Source: Pimelobacter simplex (GTDB lineage Bacteria > Actinomycetota > Actinomycetes > Propionibacteriales > Nocardioidaceae). Taken from it: a stretch of 64,000 bases of DNA. Positions 53,818 to 61,073 of the stretch are shown one piece after another; the first letter of the stretch is position 1; every line of letters starts with the position of its first letter. The translations under genes were made by a program, and so were the position numbers. The notes under the pieces are model-generated. The model was given only the letters and a program-made list of their open reading frames with translations. It was not told the DNA's origin and ran no database searches. The stretch covers positions 124,001 to 188,000 of the forward strand of contig NZ_FOUK01000003.1 of the NCBI RefSeq assembly GCF_900114845.1, in the 5' to 3' direction.

Positions 53818-55401
53818 GTGGTGCAGCGCCTCTTCCTCGCCGCCGTCGGCGGCGCCCTGCTGACCGCGGCGTTCGAGCCGGTCGCAGTGGCGTGGCTGCT
53901 GCCCGTCGGCGTGGCGTGCTACGCGCTGGCCCTGCGCGGGCTGGGCGTGCGTCGGTCGGGTCTGGTCGGGCTGGTGTTCGGGGTGGTCTTCTACTACAGC
54001 CACATCTCGTGGATGCGCGGGTCCATCGGGACCGACGCCTGGCTGGCGCTGTCCGCCGCCGAGGCGCTGTTCTACGGGCTGCTGGGGCTGACGGTGCCGC
54101 TGCTGAGGCGGCTGCCCGGGTGGCCGCTGTGGCTGGCCGCCGCGTGGACGACGATGGAGACGGTGCGCAGCGGGTGGCCGTTCAGCGGGATGCCGTGGGG
54201 GAGGCTCGCGTTCGCGGCGATCGACACGCCGGCCGCCAACATGGTCGCGTACGTCGGCATGACCGGCCTCTCGTTCCTGCTGGCACTGACCGGCTTCGCG
54301 CTGGCCCGGCTGGTCGAGGCGCTCCTCGGCCGGCGCCGGGACGCCGCGGCGCCGTGGCGGCTGCCGGCGCTCGGTGCGGTCGGGGTGCTGGCGGTGCTGG
54401 TCACCCCCGCCGTCGTCCCGTACGACGTCCCGGAGACCGGAAGCGCGACCGTCGCCGTCGTCCAGGGGGACGTGCCGGGGCCGGGCAACGACATCCTGTG
54501 GGACTACCTCGGGGTGACCCGCAACCACGTGGACGCGACGGTCGAGCTGGCGGCCGATGTCTCGGCCGGGAAGCGGCCGCGGCCGGACTTCGTGCTCTGG
54601 CCCGAGAACTCGACGGCGGTCGACCCGTTCGAGCCGGGGGAGGTCAACACCGGGATCACCGAGGCGGTCGCCGCGATCGGCGTCCCCGTGGTGGTCGGCG
54701 CGATCGTCGACGACGACCGCAAGCACGTCCTCAACCAGGGCATCGTGTGGGACCCGGCGACCGGGCCGGGGGACCGCTACACCAAGCACCACCCCGTCCC
54801 GTACGGCGAGTACATCCCCCTCCGCAACATCTGGAACCCGAAGTTCGGCAAGCTCGCGCTCATCTCGCGCGACATGCGCGCCGGCACCCGGACGACGCCC
54901 ATGCGCGTTGCCGGCATCAAGGTGGCCGACGCGATCTGCTTCGACGTCGCCTACGACGACGTGCTGCCGCCCCAGGTGCGCTCGGGCGCCCAGCTGCTCA
55001 CGGTCCAGACCAGCAACGCGAGCTTCATCTTCACCCACCAGATCGAGCAGCAGTTCGCCATCACCCGGCTGCGCGCGATCGAGGCCGGGCGCTGGCTCAC
55101 GGTGGCCTCGACCAACGGCCGCACCGGCGTGATCGCGGCCGACGGCACGGTGGTGGCGTCGCTGACGCCGCGCACGACCGGCGTCCTCGACGAGCGGGTC
55201 GGCCTGGCCACCGGGCTGACCCCGGCGATGCGCCTGGGGGTGTGGCCGGCCCGGATGTTCACCCTCCTGACGCTCGCCGCTCTCGTGTCAGGTGCCGTCG
55301 CGTACCGTCGAAGGCGAGAGTTCGATGGCCCTGCGCAGGCGAGCTCCGGCGATGACGACCCTGCGCCGACCCCGACCACGAGCGAGGCACCCGTTGGCTG
55401 A
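53818..55401 (+). CDS. lnt: Apolipoprotein N-acyltransferase
   Basis: 527 residues. N-terminal six to seven membrane segments (about 1-190), then the nitrilase-like catalytic domain in the extracytoplasmic space. Catalytic triad: Glu in VLWPENSTAVD, Lys in YTKHHPVPYGEYIP, Cys in ADAICFDVAYDD. It adds the third acyl chain to lipoproteins such as those encoded at 27397 and 43464. A C-terminal membrane segment and Asp/Pro-rich tail follow. The 3' end overlaps the next gene by 8 bp. Confidence 0.93.
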   Translation: MVQRLFLAAVGGALLTAAFEPVAVAWLLPVGVACYALALRGLGVRRSGLVGLVFGVVFYYSHISWMRGSIGTDAWLALSAAEALFYGLLGLTVPLLRRLPGWPLWLAAAWTTMETVRSGWPFSGMPWGRLAFAAIDTPAANMVAYVGMTGLSFLLALTGFALARLVEALLGRRRDAAAPWRLPALGAVGVLAVLVTPAVVPYDVPETGSATVAVVQGDVPGPGNDILWDYLGVTRNHVDATVELAADVSAGKRPRPDFVLWPENSTAVDPFEPGEVNTGITEAVAAIGVPVVVGAIVDDDRKHVLNQGIVWDPATGPGDRYTKHHPVPYGEYIPLRNIWNPKFGKLALISRDMRAGTRTTPMRVAGIKVADAICFDVAYDDVLPPQVRSGAQLLTVQTSNASFIFTHQIEQQFAITRLRAIEAGRWLTVASTNGRTGVIAADGTVVASLTPRTTGVLDERVGLATGLTPAMRLGVWPARMFTLLTLAALVSGAVAYRRRREFDGPAQASSGDDDPAPTPTTSEAPVG

Positions 55402-56179
55402 CACCGATCTCACCCTGGGCCGCACGGTGATGGTGATCCCCACGTACAACGAGGCCGACAACCTCGGCTGGATCGTCGAGCGGCTCCGCACCGCGCAGCC
55501 CTCCGTCGACGTCCTCGTCGTCGACGACGGCTCGCCCGACGGCACCGGCGCGCTCGCCGACGGTCTCGCCGCGGACGACCCGCAGGTCCACGTCCTGCAC
55601 CGCACCGCCAAGGGCGGCCTCGGAGCGGCGTACCTGGCGGGCTTCGCGTGGGCGCTCGAGCGCGGCTACGACGTCATCGGCGAGATGGACGCCGACGGCT
55701 CCCACCAGCCCGAGCAGCTGCACCGGCTGCTCGCCGGCCTGGCCGACGCCGACCTGGTGATCGGCTCGCGCTGGGTGCCCGGCGGCTCGGTGGTCAACTG
55801 GCCCTGGGAGCGCGAGGTGCTCTCGCGGGGCGGCAACCTGTACGTCCGGCTGCTGCTCGGCATCGACGTGCGCGACGCGACCGCCGGCTTCCGGCTGTTC
55901 CGGCGCACCACCCTCGAGAAGCTGCGCCTCGACGAGGTGCGCTCGACCGGCTACGTCTTCCAGACCGACCTGGTCTCGCGGACCCTGCGCGCCGGGCTGG
56001 CCGTGCGCGAGGTGCCGATCGAGTTCGTCGAGCGGGTCCGCGGCGAGTCGAAGATGAGCGGCCAGGTCGCCGTCGAGTCCCTCAAGCGGATCACCCAGTG
56101 GGGCCTGCGCGAGCGCTGGGCGCAGCTGCGCGGCGAGCGCCGGGCCGCGGCGCCGGAGCGGCAGCTCCAACCACGGTGA
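55394..56179 (+). CDS. ppm1: Polyprenol monophosphomannose synthase (GT2)
   Basis: 261 residues. DPM1-type glycosyltransferase that moves mannose from GDP-mannose to polyprenyl phosphate for lipoarabinomannan and protein O-mannosylation. Motifs: VMVIPTYNEADNL, VVDDGSPDGTG, GEMDADGSHQPEQL and the QTDLVSRTLRAGLAVREVPI end region. The TTG at 55394, inside the end of lnt and 6 nt after AGCGAGG, is my choice; ATGs at 55328 and 55352 are alternatives. In M. tuberculosis the Lnt and Ppm1 parts are one fused protein; here they are separate. Confidence 0.9.
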   Translation: MADTDLTLGRTVMVIPTYNEADNLGWIVERLRTAQPSVDVLVVDDGSPDGTGALADGLAADDPQVHVLHRTAKGGLGAAYLAGFAWALERGYDVIGEMDADGSHQPEQLHRLLAGLADADLVIGSRWVPGGSVVNWPWEREVLSRGGNLYVRLLLGIDVRDATAGFRLFRRTTLEKLRLDEVRSTGYVFQTDLVSRTLRAGLAVREVPIEFVERVRGESKMSGQVAVESLKRITQWGLRERWAQLRGERRAAAPERQLQPR

Positions 56180-56214
56180 GGGCACGATGAGGACATGACG
56201 GCGAGGACTCCCCG

Positions 56215-56730
56215 ATGACCAGGCGCGCACGACGGACACTGGCCCTGGTGCTGCTGGGCTTCGGGCTCGTCGCGGCCCTCGAGGTCGTCGTGCTGGCCGC
56301 GGTCGGCCGGACGATCGGTCCGGGCTGGACCGTGCTCCTGCTGATCCTCGACGTCGTCCTCGGCATCGCCGTGATCCGGCGCGCCGGACGCCGTGCGGTC
56401 GACGCGCTGCGGACCCGGCTCGAGACCGGCCAGCTGCCCGACCGCGAGGTCGGCGACCGCGGGCTGGTCGTGGTGGCGGGCGTGCTGCTCGCCGTCCCGG
56501 GCTTCGTCAGCGACCTGCTCGCGCTGCTCCTGATCGTGCCGTTCACCCGGCCGCTGTTCCGCGGGCTCGTCGCCGGGCTCGCCGTCCGCCGGGTCGGGCG
56601 GGTCGGCGCCATGGGGCCGATGGGGCCGATGGGGCCGATGGGCCCGCGCGGCGGCTCCGGGCCCGGAGACGCCACTCGCCCCGGACCAGTGGTGGTCCGG
56701 GGCGAGGTGATCGACGAGTCGGAGGACTGA
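56215..56730 (+). CDS. fxsA: FxsA-family membrane protein
   Basis: 171 residues. Hydrophobic segments at about 8-30, 37-53 and 82-108 with the family block LLAVPGFVSDLLALLLIVPFTRPLFR. The tail after about residue 130 is unusual: four Met-Gly-Pro units made by a 9-bp tandem repeat, then a Gly/Pro-rich stretch. FxsA is linked to suppression of F-plasmid exclusion of phage T7 in E. coli, but its own job is unknown. GGCGAGGA precedes the ATG by 7 nt. Confidence 0.88.
   Translation: MTRRARRTLALVLLGFGLVAALEVVVLAAVGRTIGPGWTVLLLILDVVLGIAVIRRAGRRAVDALRTRLETGQLPDREVGDRGLVVVAGVLLAVPGFVSDLLALLLIVPFTRPLFRGLVAGLAVRRVGRVGAMGPMGPMGPMGPRGGSGPGDATRPGPVVVRGEVIDESED
56611..56646 (+). repeat. 9-bp tandem repeat inside fxsA
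   Basis: ATGGGGCCG three times and ATGGGCCCG once, in frame, encoding four Met-Gly-Pro units. A candidate length-variable site that would not shift the frame. Confidence 0.9.
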
Positions 56731-56739
56731 CCGCTCGGG

Positions 56740-57129
56740 TCAGGCCTTGGCCGCCTTGCGCTTGCGGGCGTTGGCCCGGTGCAGGTGCGCCGGGCCGATC
56801 TCGCCGCCGCGCAGCAGCTCGAGGCGCTCGGTCAGGATCTCCTCGAGCTCCTTCTCGGAGCGGCGCTCCAGCAGCATGTCCCAGTGGGTGCGCTGCGGCT
56901 TCTCCGCCTTGACCTCACGCTGGATGCCGGCCGTGGACTCGGCCTCGAGACCGCACCGGGGGCACTCCCAGATGGCCGGGACCTCCGCCTCGATCGACAT
57001 CGTGATCTCGAAATCGTGCCCCTGGGGACACCGGTAGCCGACCTGCTGGCGAGCAGCGAACTCGATCCCCCGCTCGTCCTCGAACGACTGGCCGCCCAGT
57101 CGGGCACCGCGCAGTGTGCGCTCCGCCAT
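56740..57129 (-). CDS. rbpA: RNA polymerase-binding protein RbpA
   Basis: 129 residues. RbpA binds RNA polymerase and the main sigma factor and steadies open complexes. Zinc-ribbon core YRCPQGHDFEITM with a later CPRCG; basic linker QREVKAEKPQRTHWDMLLERRSEKELEEILTERLELLR that forms the sigma-interaction domain; basic tail NARKRKAAKA. GGGAGGTGAGG lies 6-7 nt before the ATG. Upstream is a sigma-R-type promoter, as known for rbpA in Streptomyces. Confidence 0.96.
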   Translation of the reverse strand: MAERTLRGARLGGQSFEDERGIEFAARQQVGYRCPQGHDFEITMSIEAEVPAIWECPRCGLEAESTAGIQREVKAEKPQRTHWDMLLERRSEKELEEILTERLELLRGGEIGPAHLHRANARKRKAAKA

Positions 57130-57166
57130 GAGAACCTCACCTCCCGTGTTTCGCCTCTGACTGCTT

Positions 57167-57193
57167 CAACGCTACCCAGCACCAAAAGGTTCC
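57167..57193 (-). promoter_or_regulatory. Sigma-R (SigH)-type promoter of rbpA
   Basis: On the minus strand GGAAC (57193-57189), exactly 18 nt, then GTTG (57170-57167), which is the spacing and consensus I know for thiol-oxidative-stress sigma factors of the SigR/SigH group. It predicts rbpA induction by disulfide stress. Confidence 0.7.
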
Positions 57194-57238
57194 AAGCCTC
57201 GATGAGGCGGGTGACACCATTTGCCTGATACAGCGGGT

Positions 57239-57252
57239 CCGGTCTAGACCGG
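57239..57252. repeat. 14-bp perfect palindrome
   Basis: CCGGTCTAGACCGG lies 21 nt past the MFS stop codon (minus strand) and upstream of rbpA. Without a loop it could be a protein site; as RNA it could fold poorly. No second copy noticed. Confidence 0.5.
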
Positions 57253-57272
57253 GCGCACGGAGCGCCGCCGGC

Positions 57273-58616
57273 TCAGATGACGGCCGGGCGCACGTTGCCG
57301 GCGTCGCGGATGCCGCGCTCGGTGTCGACGCGCAGGAGCAGCAGCCCGCCGAGCACGAAGAACGCGATGAGCGCGAAGATCGCGGGGCGGTACGAGTCGG
57401 TGAGCTGGTAGACCACGCCGAAGGTGAGCGTGCCGAACCACGACGTCCCGCGGTCCATGGCGTGGTAGAGGCTGAAGTACTCCGCCTCCTTGCCGCGCGG
57501 GATGAAGAGCGAGAAGTACGACCGTGCGAGCGCCTGGGTGCCGCCGAGGACGACGCCGATCGCGACGCCGAGCACGAGGAAGGGCACCAGCTGGCCGTCG
57601 GGCACGACCAGGGCGACGGTGACGATGCCCATCCAGCCGACGAGGCCGGAGAGGATCACCTTCTTCGCGCCGTAGCGGGCGGCCGCGCGCCCGAAGCCGA
57701 TCGCGCCGAACATCGCGACGAACTGGACGAGCAGGTAGGTGCCGAGCACCGTGCCCTCGGCGAAGCCGAGCTCCTCGATCCCGAACGTCGACGCCGAGGC
57801 GATCACGGTCTGGATGCCGTCGTTGAAGAAGAGGTAGGCGAGCAGGAAGGTCAGCGCGACGGGGTAGTTGCGCAGGTCCTTGAGGGTCGCGGCGAGCTGG
57901 CCGAACGAGCGGGAGAGGAGCCCGCCCCCGACGTCCTCGACGGCGACGGGTGGGTGCTTCCGGATGCCCCGCCAGGGGATGATCATGAACGCCGCCCACC
58001 AGATCGCCGCCGAGAGCAGCGAGAGCCGGACGGCCATCTCCTTGTCGAGGCCGAGGGCCTCGTGGAAGGTGACGACGGCGAAGTTGATCGCGAGCAGCAG
58101 TCCGCCGCCGGCGTACCCGTAGGCCCAGCCGACGGACGACGTGCGGTCGCGCTCGGCCTCGGTCGAGATGAGCGGCAGGATCGAGTCGCTCACCACGATC
58201 GCCGCGCCGCCGGCGAGGTTGGCGACCATGAACGCGATGCTGCCGAAGAGCCAGTTGTCGCCGCTCATGAAGAACAGCAGCCCGGCCGCGACCGCCCCCA
58301 CCCACGACAGGCCCACGAGCAGGTCGGGCTTGCGGGCGGTCCGGTCGGCGAGCGCGCCGACCACGGGGAAGATGAGCGCGCTGAGCAGCGTCGACACCGT
58401 GATGACGTACGACGGCAGCGAGCCCGGCGCGATCGAGAGCCCCAGGACGTGCAGCCGGCCGTGCTCGCCGACGGCGTTCTCGGCCACCGAGATCAGGTAC
58501 GGCGCGAACAGCACGCCGGCGACCGTCGTCTGGAAGGCCGAGGCGGCCCAGTCGGTGAAGTACCAGGCCCGTTGCTCGCGGGCGCGGTTCAGCGGGCCCA
58601 GGTCCGCGATCGTCAT
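57273..58616 (-). CDS. MFS transporter (UMF1/Atg22-like)
   Basis: 447 residues, twelve hydrophobic segments. Family landmarks: WYFTDWAASAFQTTV at the start, GALADRTARKPDLLV loop, LAYLFFNDGIQTVI and SRSYFSLFIP-like QALARSYFSLFIPRGKEAEYFSLYHAMDRG. UMF1 proteins export amino acids from yeast vacuoles; bacterial substrates are not known. ATG overlaps the GDPD stop (ATGA), so both are co-translated and this gene closes a three-gene operon. Confidence 0.88.
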   Translation of the reverse strand: MTIADLGPLNRAREQRAWYFTDWAASAFQTTVAGVLFAPYLISVAENAVGEHGRLHVLGLSIAPGSLPSYVITVSTLLSALIFPVVGALADRTARKPDLLVGLSWVGAVAAGLLFFMSGDNWLFGSIAFMVANLAGGAAIVVSDSILPLISTEAERDRTSSVGWAYGYAGGGLLLAINFAVVTFHEALGLDKEMAVRLSLLSAAIWWAAFMIIPWRGIRKHPPVAVEDVGGGLLSRSFGQLAATLKDLRNYPVALTFLLAYLFFNDGIQTVIASASTFGIEELGFAEGTVLGTYLLVQFVAMFGAIGFGRAAARYGAKKVILSGLVGWMGIVTVALVVPDGQLVPFLVLGVAIGVVLGGTQALARSYFSLFIPRGKEAEYFSLYHAMDRGTSWFGTLTFGVVYQLTDSYRPAIFALIAFFVLGGLLLLRVDTERGIRDAGNVRPAVI

Positions 58617-59398
58617 GTCGTCCCTCCCCGCGCGGACCACCATTGGCCACGTCGCTGGAGCACATCCTTGAGCACGTCGGTGCGGTCCGTGAAGAGGCCG
58701 TCGGCGCCGCGGTCGAGCAGGGTGTCCATCTCGCCGGGCTCGTCGATCGTCCAGACGTGCACCTGGTGGCCGGCGGCGTGGGCGCGCCGCACGAAGCCGG
58801 GGCTGGTGACGACGAACCGCCCGCGCCGGTGCGGCACCTGGAACGCCGCGAAGGCGCTTCCGGCCAGCAGCCGGGCGAGCCGGACGCCGGGGGAGAGCCG
58901 GAAGACGACGATCTGCCACGGGTCGGCCGCCGTCGGCACCCGGCCCTCGGTCAGCCGCCGGAACCGGCTGATCCGGCGGCGCGAGAACGACGCGACCAGC
59001 AGCCGGTCCCACAGGTCGCGCTCGCGGACCAGTGCGGCGAGCGCCTCGACCGCGCCGTCGGACTTGAGGTCGATGTTGAACCGCGCCTCGGGGAAGGCGT
59101 CGAGGAGGTCGACGAGGGTCGGCACCTCCTCACGGCCCCCGATCCGGGCCCGGCGCACGTCGGCGAGCGTGAGCTCGCGGATCGCGCCCTGCTGGTCGGT
59201 GACCCGGTCGAGGACCTCGTCGTGGAAGGCCAGCAGGACGCCGTCGGCGGTCAGGTGGACGTCGGTCTCGAGGTAGTCGTAGCCCAGCGCCGCGGCGTGC
59301 CGGAACGCCGCCAGGGTGTTCTCGAGGCCCTCGATCTCGGGGTGGTACGCGCCGCCGCGGTGGGCGAACGCCAGGACCCTGCCGGGCTGGAGATACAT
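58613..59398 (-). CDS. Glycerophosphodiester phosphodiesterase
   Basis: 261 residues, TIM-barrel GDPD. FAHRGGAYHPE (catalytic His and Arg) and the second His in LETDVHLTADGVLLAFHDEVLDR are present. It hydrolyses glycerophosphodiesters to glycerol-3-phosphate and an alcohol. No signal peptide, so cytoplasmic. Starts 12 nt after the HTH-MurA stop and overlaps the MFS start, so the transporter may supply or remove its substrate or product. Confidence 0.92.
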   Translation of the reverse strand: MYLQPGRVLAFAHRGGAYHPEIEGLENTLAAFRHAAALGYDYLETDVHLTADGVLLAFHDEVLDRVTDQQGAIRELTLADVRRARIGGREEVPTLVDLLDAFPEARFNIDLKSDGAVEALAALVRERDLWDRLLVASFSRRRISRFRRLTEGRVPTAADPWQIVVFRLSPGVRLARLLAGSAFAAFQVPHRRGRFVVTSPGFVRRAHAAGHQVHVWTIDEPGEMDTLLDRGADGLFTDRTDVLKDVLQRRGQWWSARGGTT

Positions 59399-59410
59399 GC
59401 GGTGCGCCGC

Positions 59411-60952
59411 TCAGATGTCCCTGAAGGTCTCGATCTCGGCGCCGAGCGAGCTGAGCCGCTCGGCGAGGTCCTCGTAGCCGCGGTGGATGACGTAGGTGCT
59501 CCGCAGCACCGAGGTGCCCTTGCTGGCCAGCATCGCGAGCAGGACGACGACCGCGGGCCGCAGCGCCGGCGGGCAGACCAGCTCGGTGCCGGTCCACGAG
59601 GTCGGGCCCTCGATCTGGATCCGGTGCGGGTCGAGCAGGGTGACCCGCCCGCCGAGCTTGTTGAGCTCGGTGAGGTAGATGGCCCGGTTGTCGTAGACCC
59701 AGTCGTGCAGGTAGGTCTGGCCCTCGGCAACGGCACCGATCACCGCGAAGAACGGCAGGTTGTCGATGTTGAGGCCGGGGAACGGCATCGGGTGGATCTT
59801 GTCGCGGGGCGCGACGAGGTCGGAGGGGTGCGTGGTGATGTCGACCAGCCGGGTCCGGCCGTTGGCGGCGAGGTACTCCTCGGAGCGGTCGTAGCGGAAG
59901 CCCATCTCCTCGAGGACGGCCAGCTCGATCTCGAGGAACTCGATGGGCGCGCGGCGGATGGTGATCTCGGAGCGGGTCACGATGGCCGCGGCGAGCAGCG
60001 ACATCGCCTCGATCGGGTCCTCGCTGGGGGAGTAGTCGACGTCGACGTCGATGGTCTCGCGGCCGGTGACGGTCAGGGTCGTCGTCCCGATGCCCTCGAC
60101 GTCGACCCCGAGCGCCTGCAGGTAGAAGCAGAGGTCCTGGACCATGTAGTTGGACGACGCGTTGCGGATGACGGTCGTGCCCGGGTGCAGCGCGGCGGCC
60201 ATGAGCGCGTTCTCGGTGACGGTGTCGCCGCGCTCGGTGAGCACGATGGGCCGGCCGGGGACGATCGCCCGGTTGAGCTGGGCGTGGTACCAGCCGTCGG
60301 TCGCCTTGACCTCGAGGCCGAACGGCCGCAGCGCGGACATGTGCGGCTCGACCGTGCGGGTGCCGAGGTTGCAGCCGCCGGCGTAGGGGAGCTCGAAGGT
60401 GTCGGCGCGGTGCAGCAGCGGGCCCAGGAACATGATCACCGAGCGGGTGCGGCGGGCCGCCTCTTCGTCGATCCGGGTGAGGTCGATGTCCTTGGGCGGG
60501 ATGATCTCGAGGTCGTTCTCGCCGTTGATCCAGCGGGTCTGGACGCCGATGCTGTCGAGCACCTCGAGCAGCCGGTTGACCTCCTCGATGCGGGCGACCT
60601 TGCGCAGCGTCGTCCGGCCGCGGTTGAGGAGCGAGGCGCACAGCAGCGCGACCCCGGCGTTCTTGGAGGTCTTGACGTCGATGCTGCCGGCCAGCGTCGT
60701 GGGGCCCTTGACCCGCAGGTGGGTCGGTCCGGCGCCGAGCGCGACGATCTCGGAGTCGAGCGCGCTGCCGATCCGGGCGAGCATCTCGAGCGAGAGGTTC
60801 TGGTGGCCCTTCTCGATCCGGTTGATCGCGCTCTGGCTGGTCCCGAGCCGCTCGGCGAGCTGGGCCTGGGTCAGCCCGCGGTGCTTCCGGGCGTCCCGGA
60901 TGAGGTTGCCGATCCGGCCCTTGTAGTCGCCGTTCGGCTCGTCGGAAGTCAT
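59411..60952 (-). CDS. MurA-like enolpyruvyl transferase fused to an N-terminal HTH
   Basis: 513 residues. Residues 10-65 are an XRE-type helix-turn-helix (KGRIGNLIRDARKHRGLTQ, then QLAERLGTSQSAINRIEKGHQNLSLEML). From about 80 an EPSP-synthase-fold MurA domain follows: VKTSKNAGVALL (substrate lysine), LPYAGGCNLGTRTVEPHM (the catalytic cysteine of MurA), HRGYEDLAERLSSLGAEI at the end. The TDMQ segment that holds the catalytic aspartate in ordinary MurA reads NIDNLPFF here, so catalysis may be altered. Could be a second MurA or a regulator using the enzyme fold as sensor. First gene of the operon with GDPD and MFS. Confidence 0.87.
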   Translation of the reverse strand: MTSDEPNGDYKGRIGNLIRDARKHRGLTQAQLAERLGTSQSAINRIEKGHQNLSLEMLARIGSALDSEIVALGAGPTHLRVKGPTTLAGSIDVKTSKNAGVALLCASLLNRGRTTLRKVARIEEVNRLLEVLDSIGVQTRWINGENDLEIIPPKDIDLTRIDEEAARRTRSVIMFLGPLLHRADTFELPYAGGCNLGTRTVEPHMSALRPFGLEVKATDGWYHAQLNRAIVPGRPIVLTERGDTVTENALMAAALHPGTTVIRNASSNYMVQDLCFYLQALGVDVEGIGTTTLTVTGRETIDVDVDYSPSEDPIEAMSLLAAAIVTRSEITIRRAPIEFLEIELAVLEEMGFRYDRSEEYLAANGRTRLVDITTHPSDLVAPRDKIHPMPFPGLNIDNLPFFAVIGAVAEGQTYLHDWVYDNRAIYLTELNKLGGRVTLLDPHRIQIEGPTSWTGTELVCPPALRPAVVVLLAMLASKGTSVLRSTYVIHRGYEDLAERLSSLGAEIETFRDI

Positions 60953-60958
60953 GCATCG

Positions 60959-60977
60959 ACCGTAACTCACATATGAG
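60959..60977 (-). promoter_or_regulatory. Promoter and candidate operator of the HTH-MurA gene
   Basis: Minus strand: TACGGT (60964-60959) lies 6 nt before the ATG; TTGCGA 16 nt further up fits a -35 box. Between them, 60966-60977 reads CTCACATATGAG, an inverted repeat with one mismatch in an otherwise AT-rich patch. Repressor binding there, perhaps by the HTH part of the gene product, is plausible. Confidence 0.45.
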
Positions 60978-61000
60978 ATATCGCAAGCATCGCACCGCCG

Positions 61001-61032
61001 GGCAGTTTCACCGCCTAGGCGGTGAAACTGCC
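61001..61032. repeat. 32-bp perfect palindrome, copy 2
   Basis: Identical over all 32 bp to 11158-11189 (half-site GGCAGTTTCACCGCCT). Here it lies between the starts of two divergent genes, 48 nt from the HTH-MurA ATG and 41 nt from the dehydrogenase ATG, so it is not a simple terminator. Confidence 0.9.
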
Positions 61033-61073
61033 GGGCTGCCGGACGCCCCACCCCAGGTGCAAGACTGCTGGCC

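Noticed and set aside
53560..55038. Minus-strand frame across the start of lnt and the noncoding gap
   Set aside because: Arg/Gly/Pro-rich with no motif; lnt has a complete catalytic triad on the plus strand.
59411..60952. Frameshift or annotation error joining an HTH gene to murA
   Set aside because: The frame is continuous without internal stop, the linker is short and the promoter box sits exactly before the HTH start.
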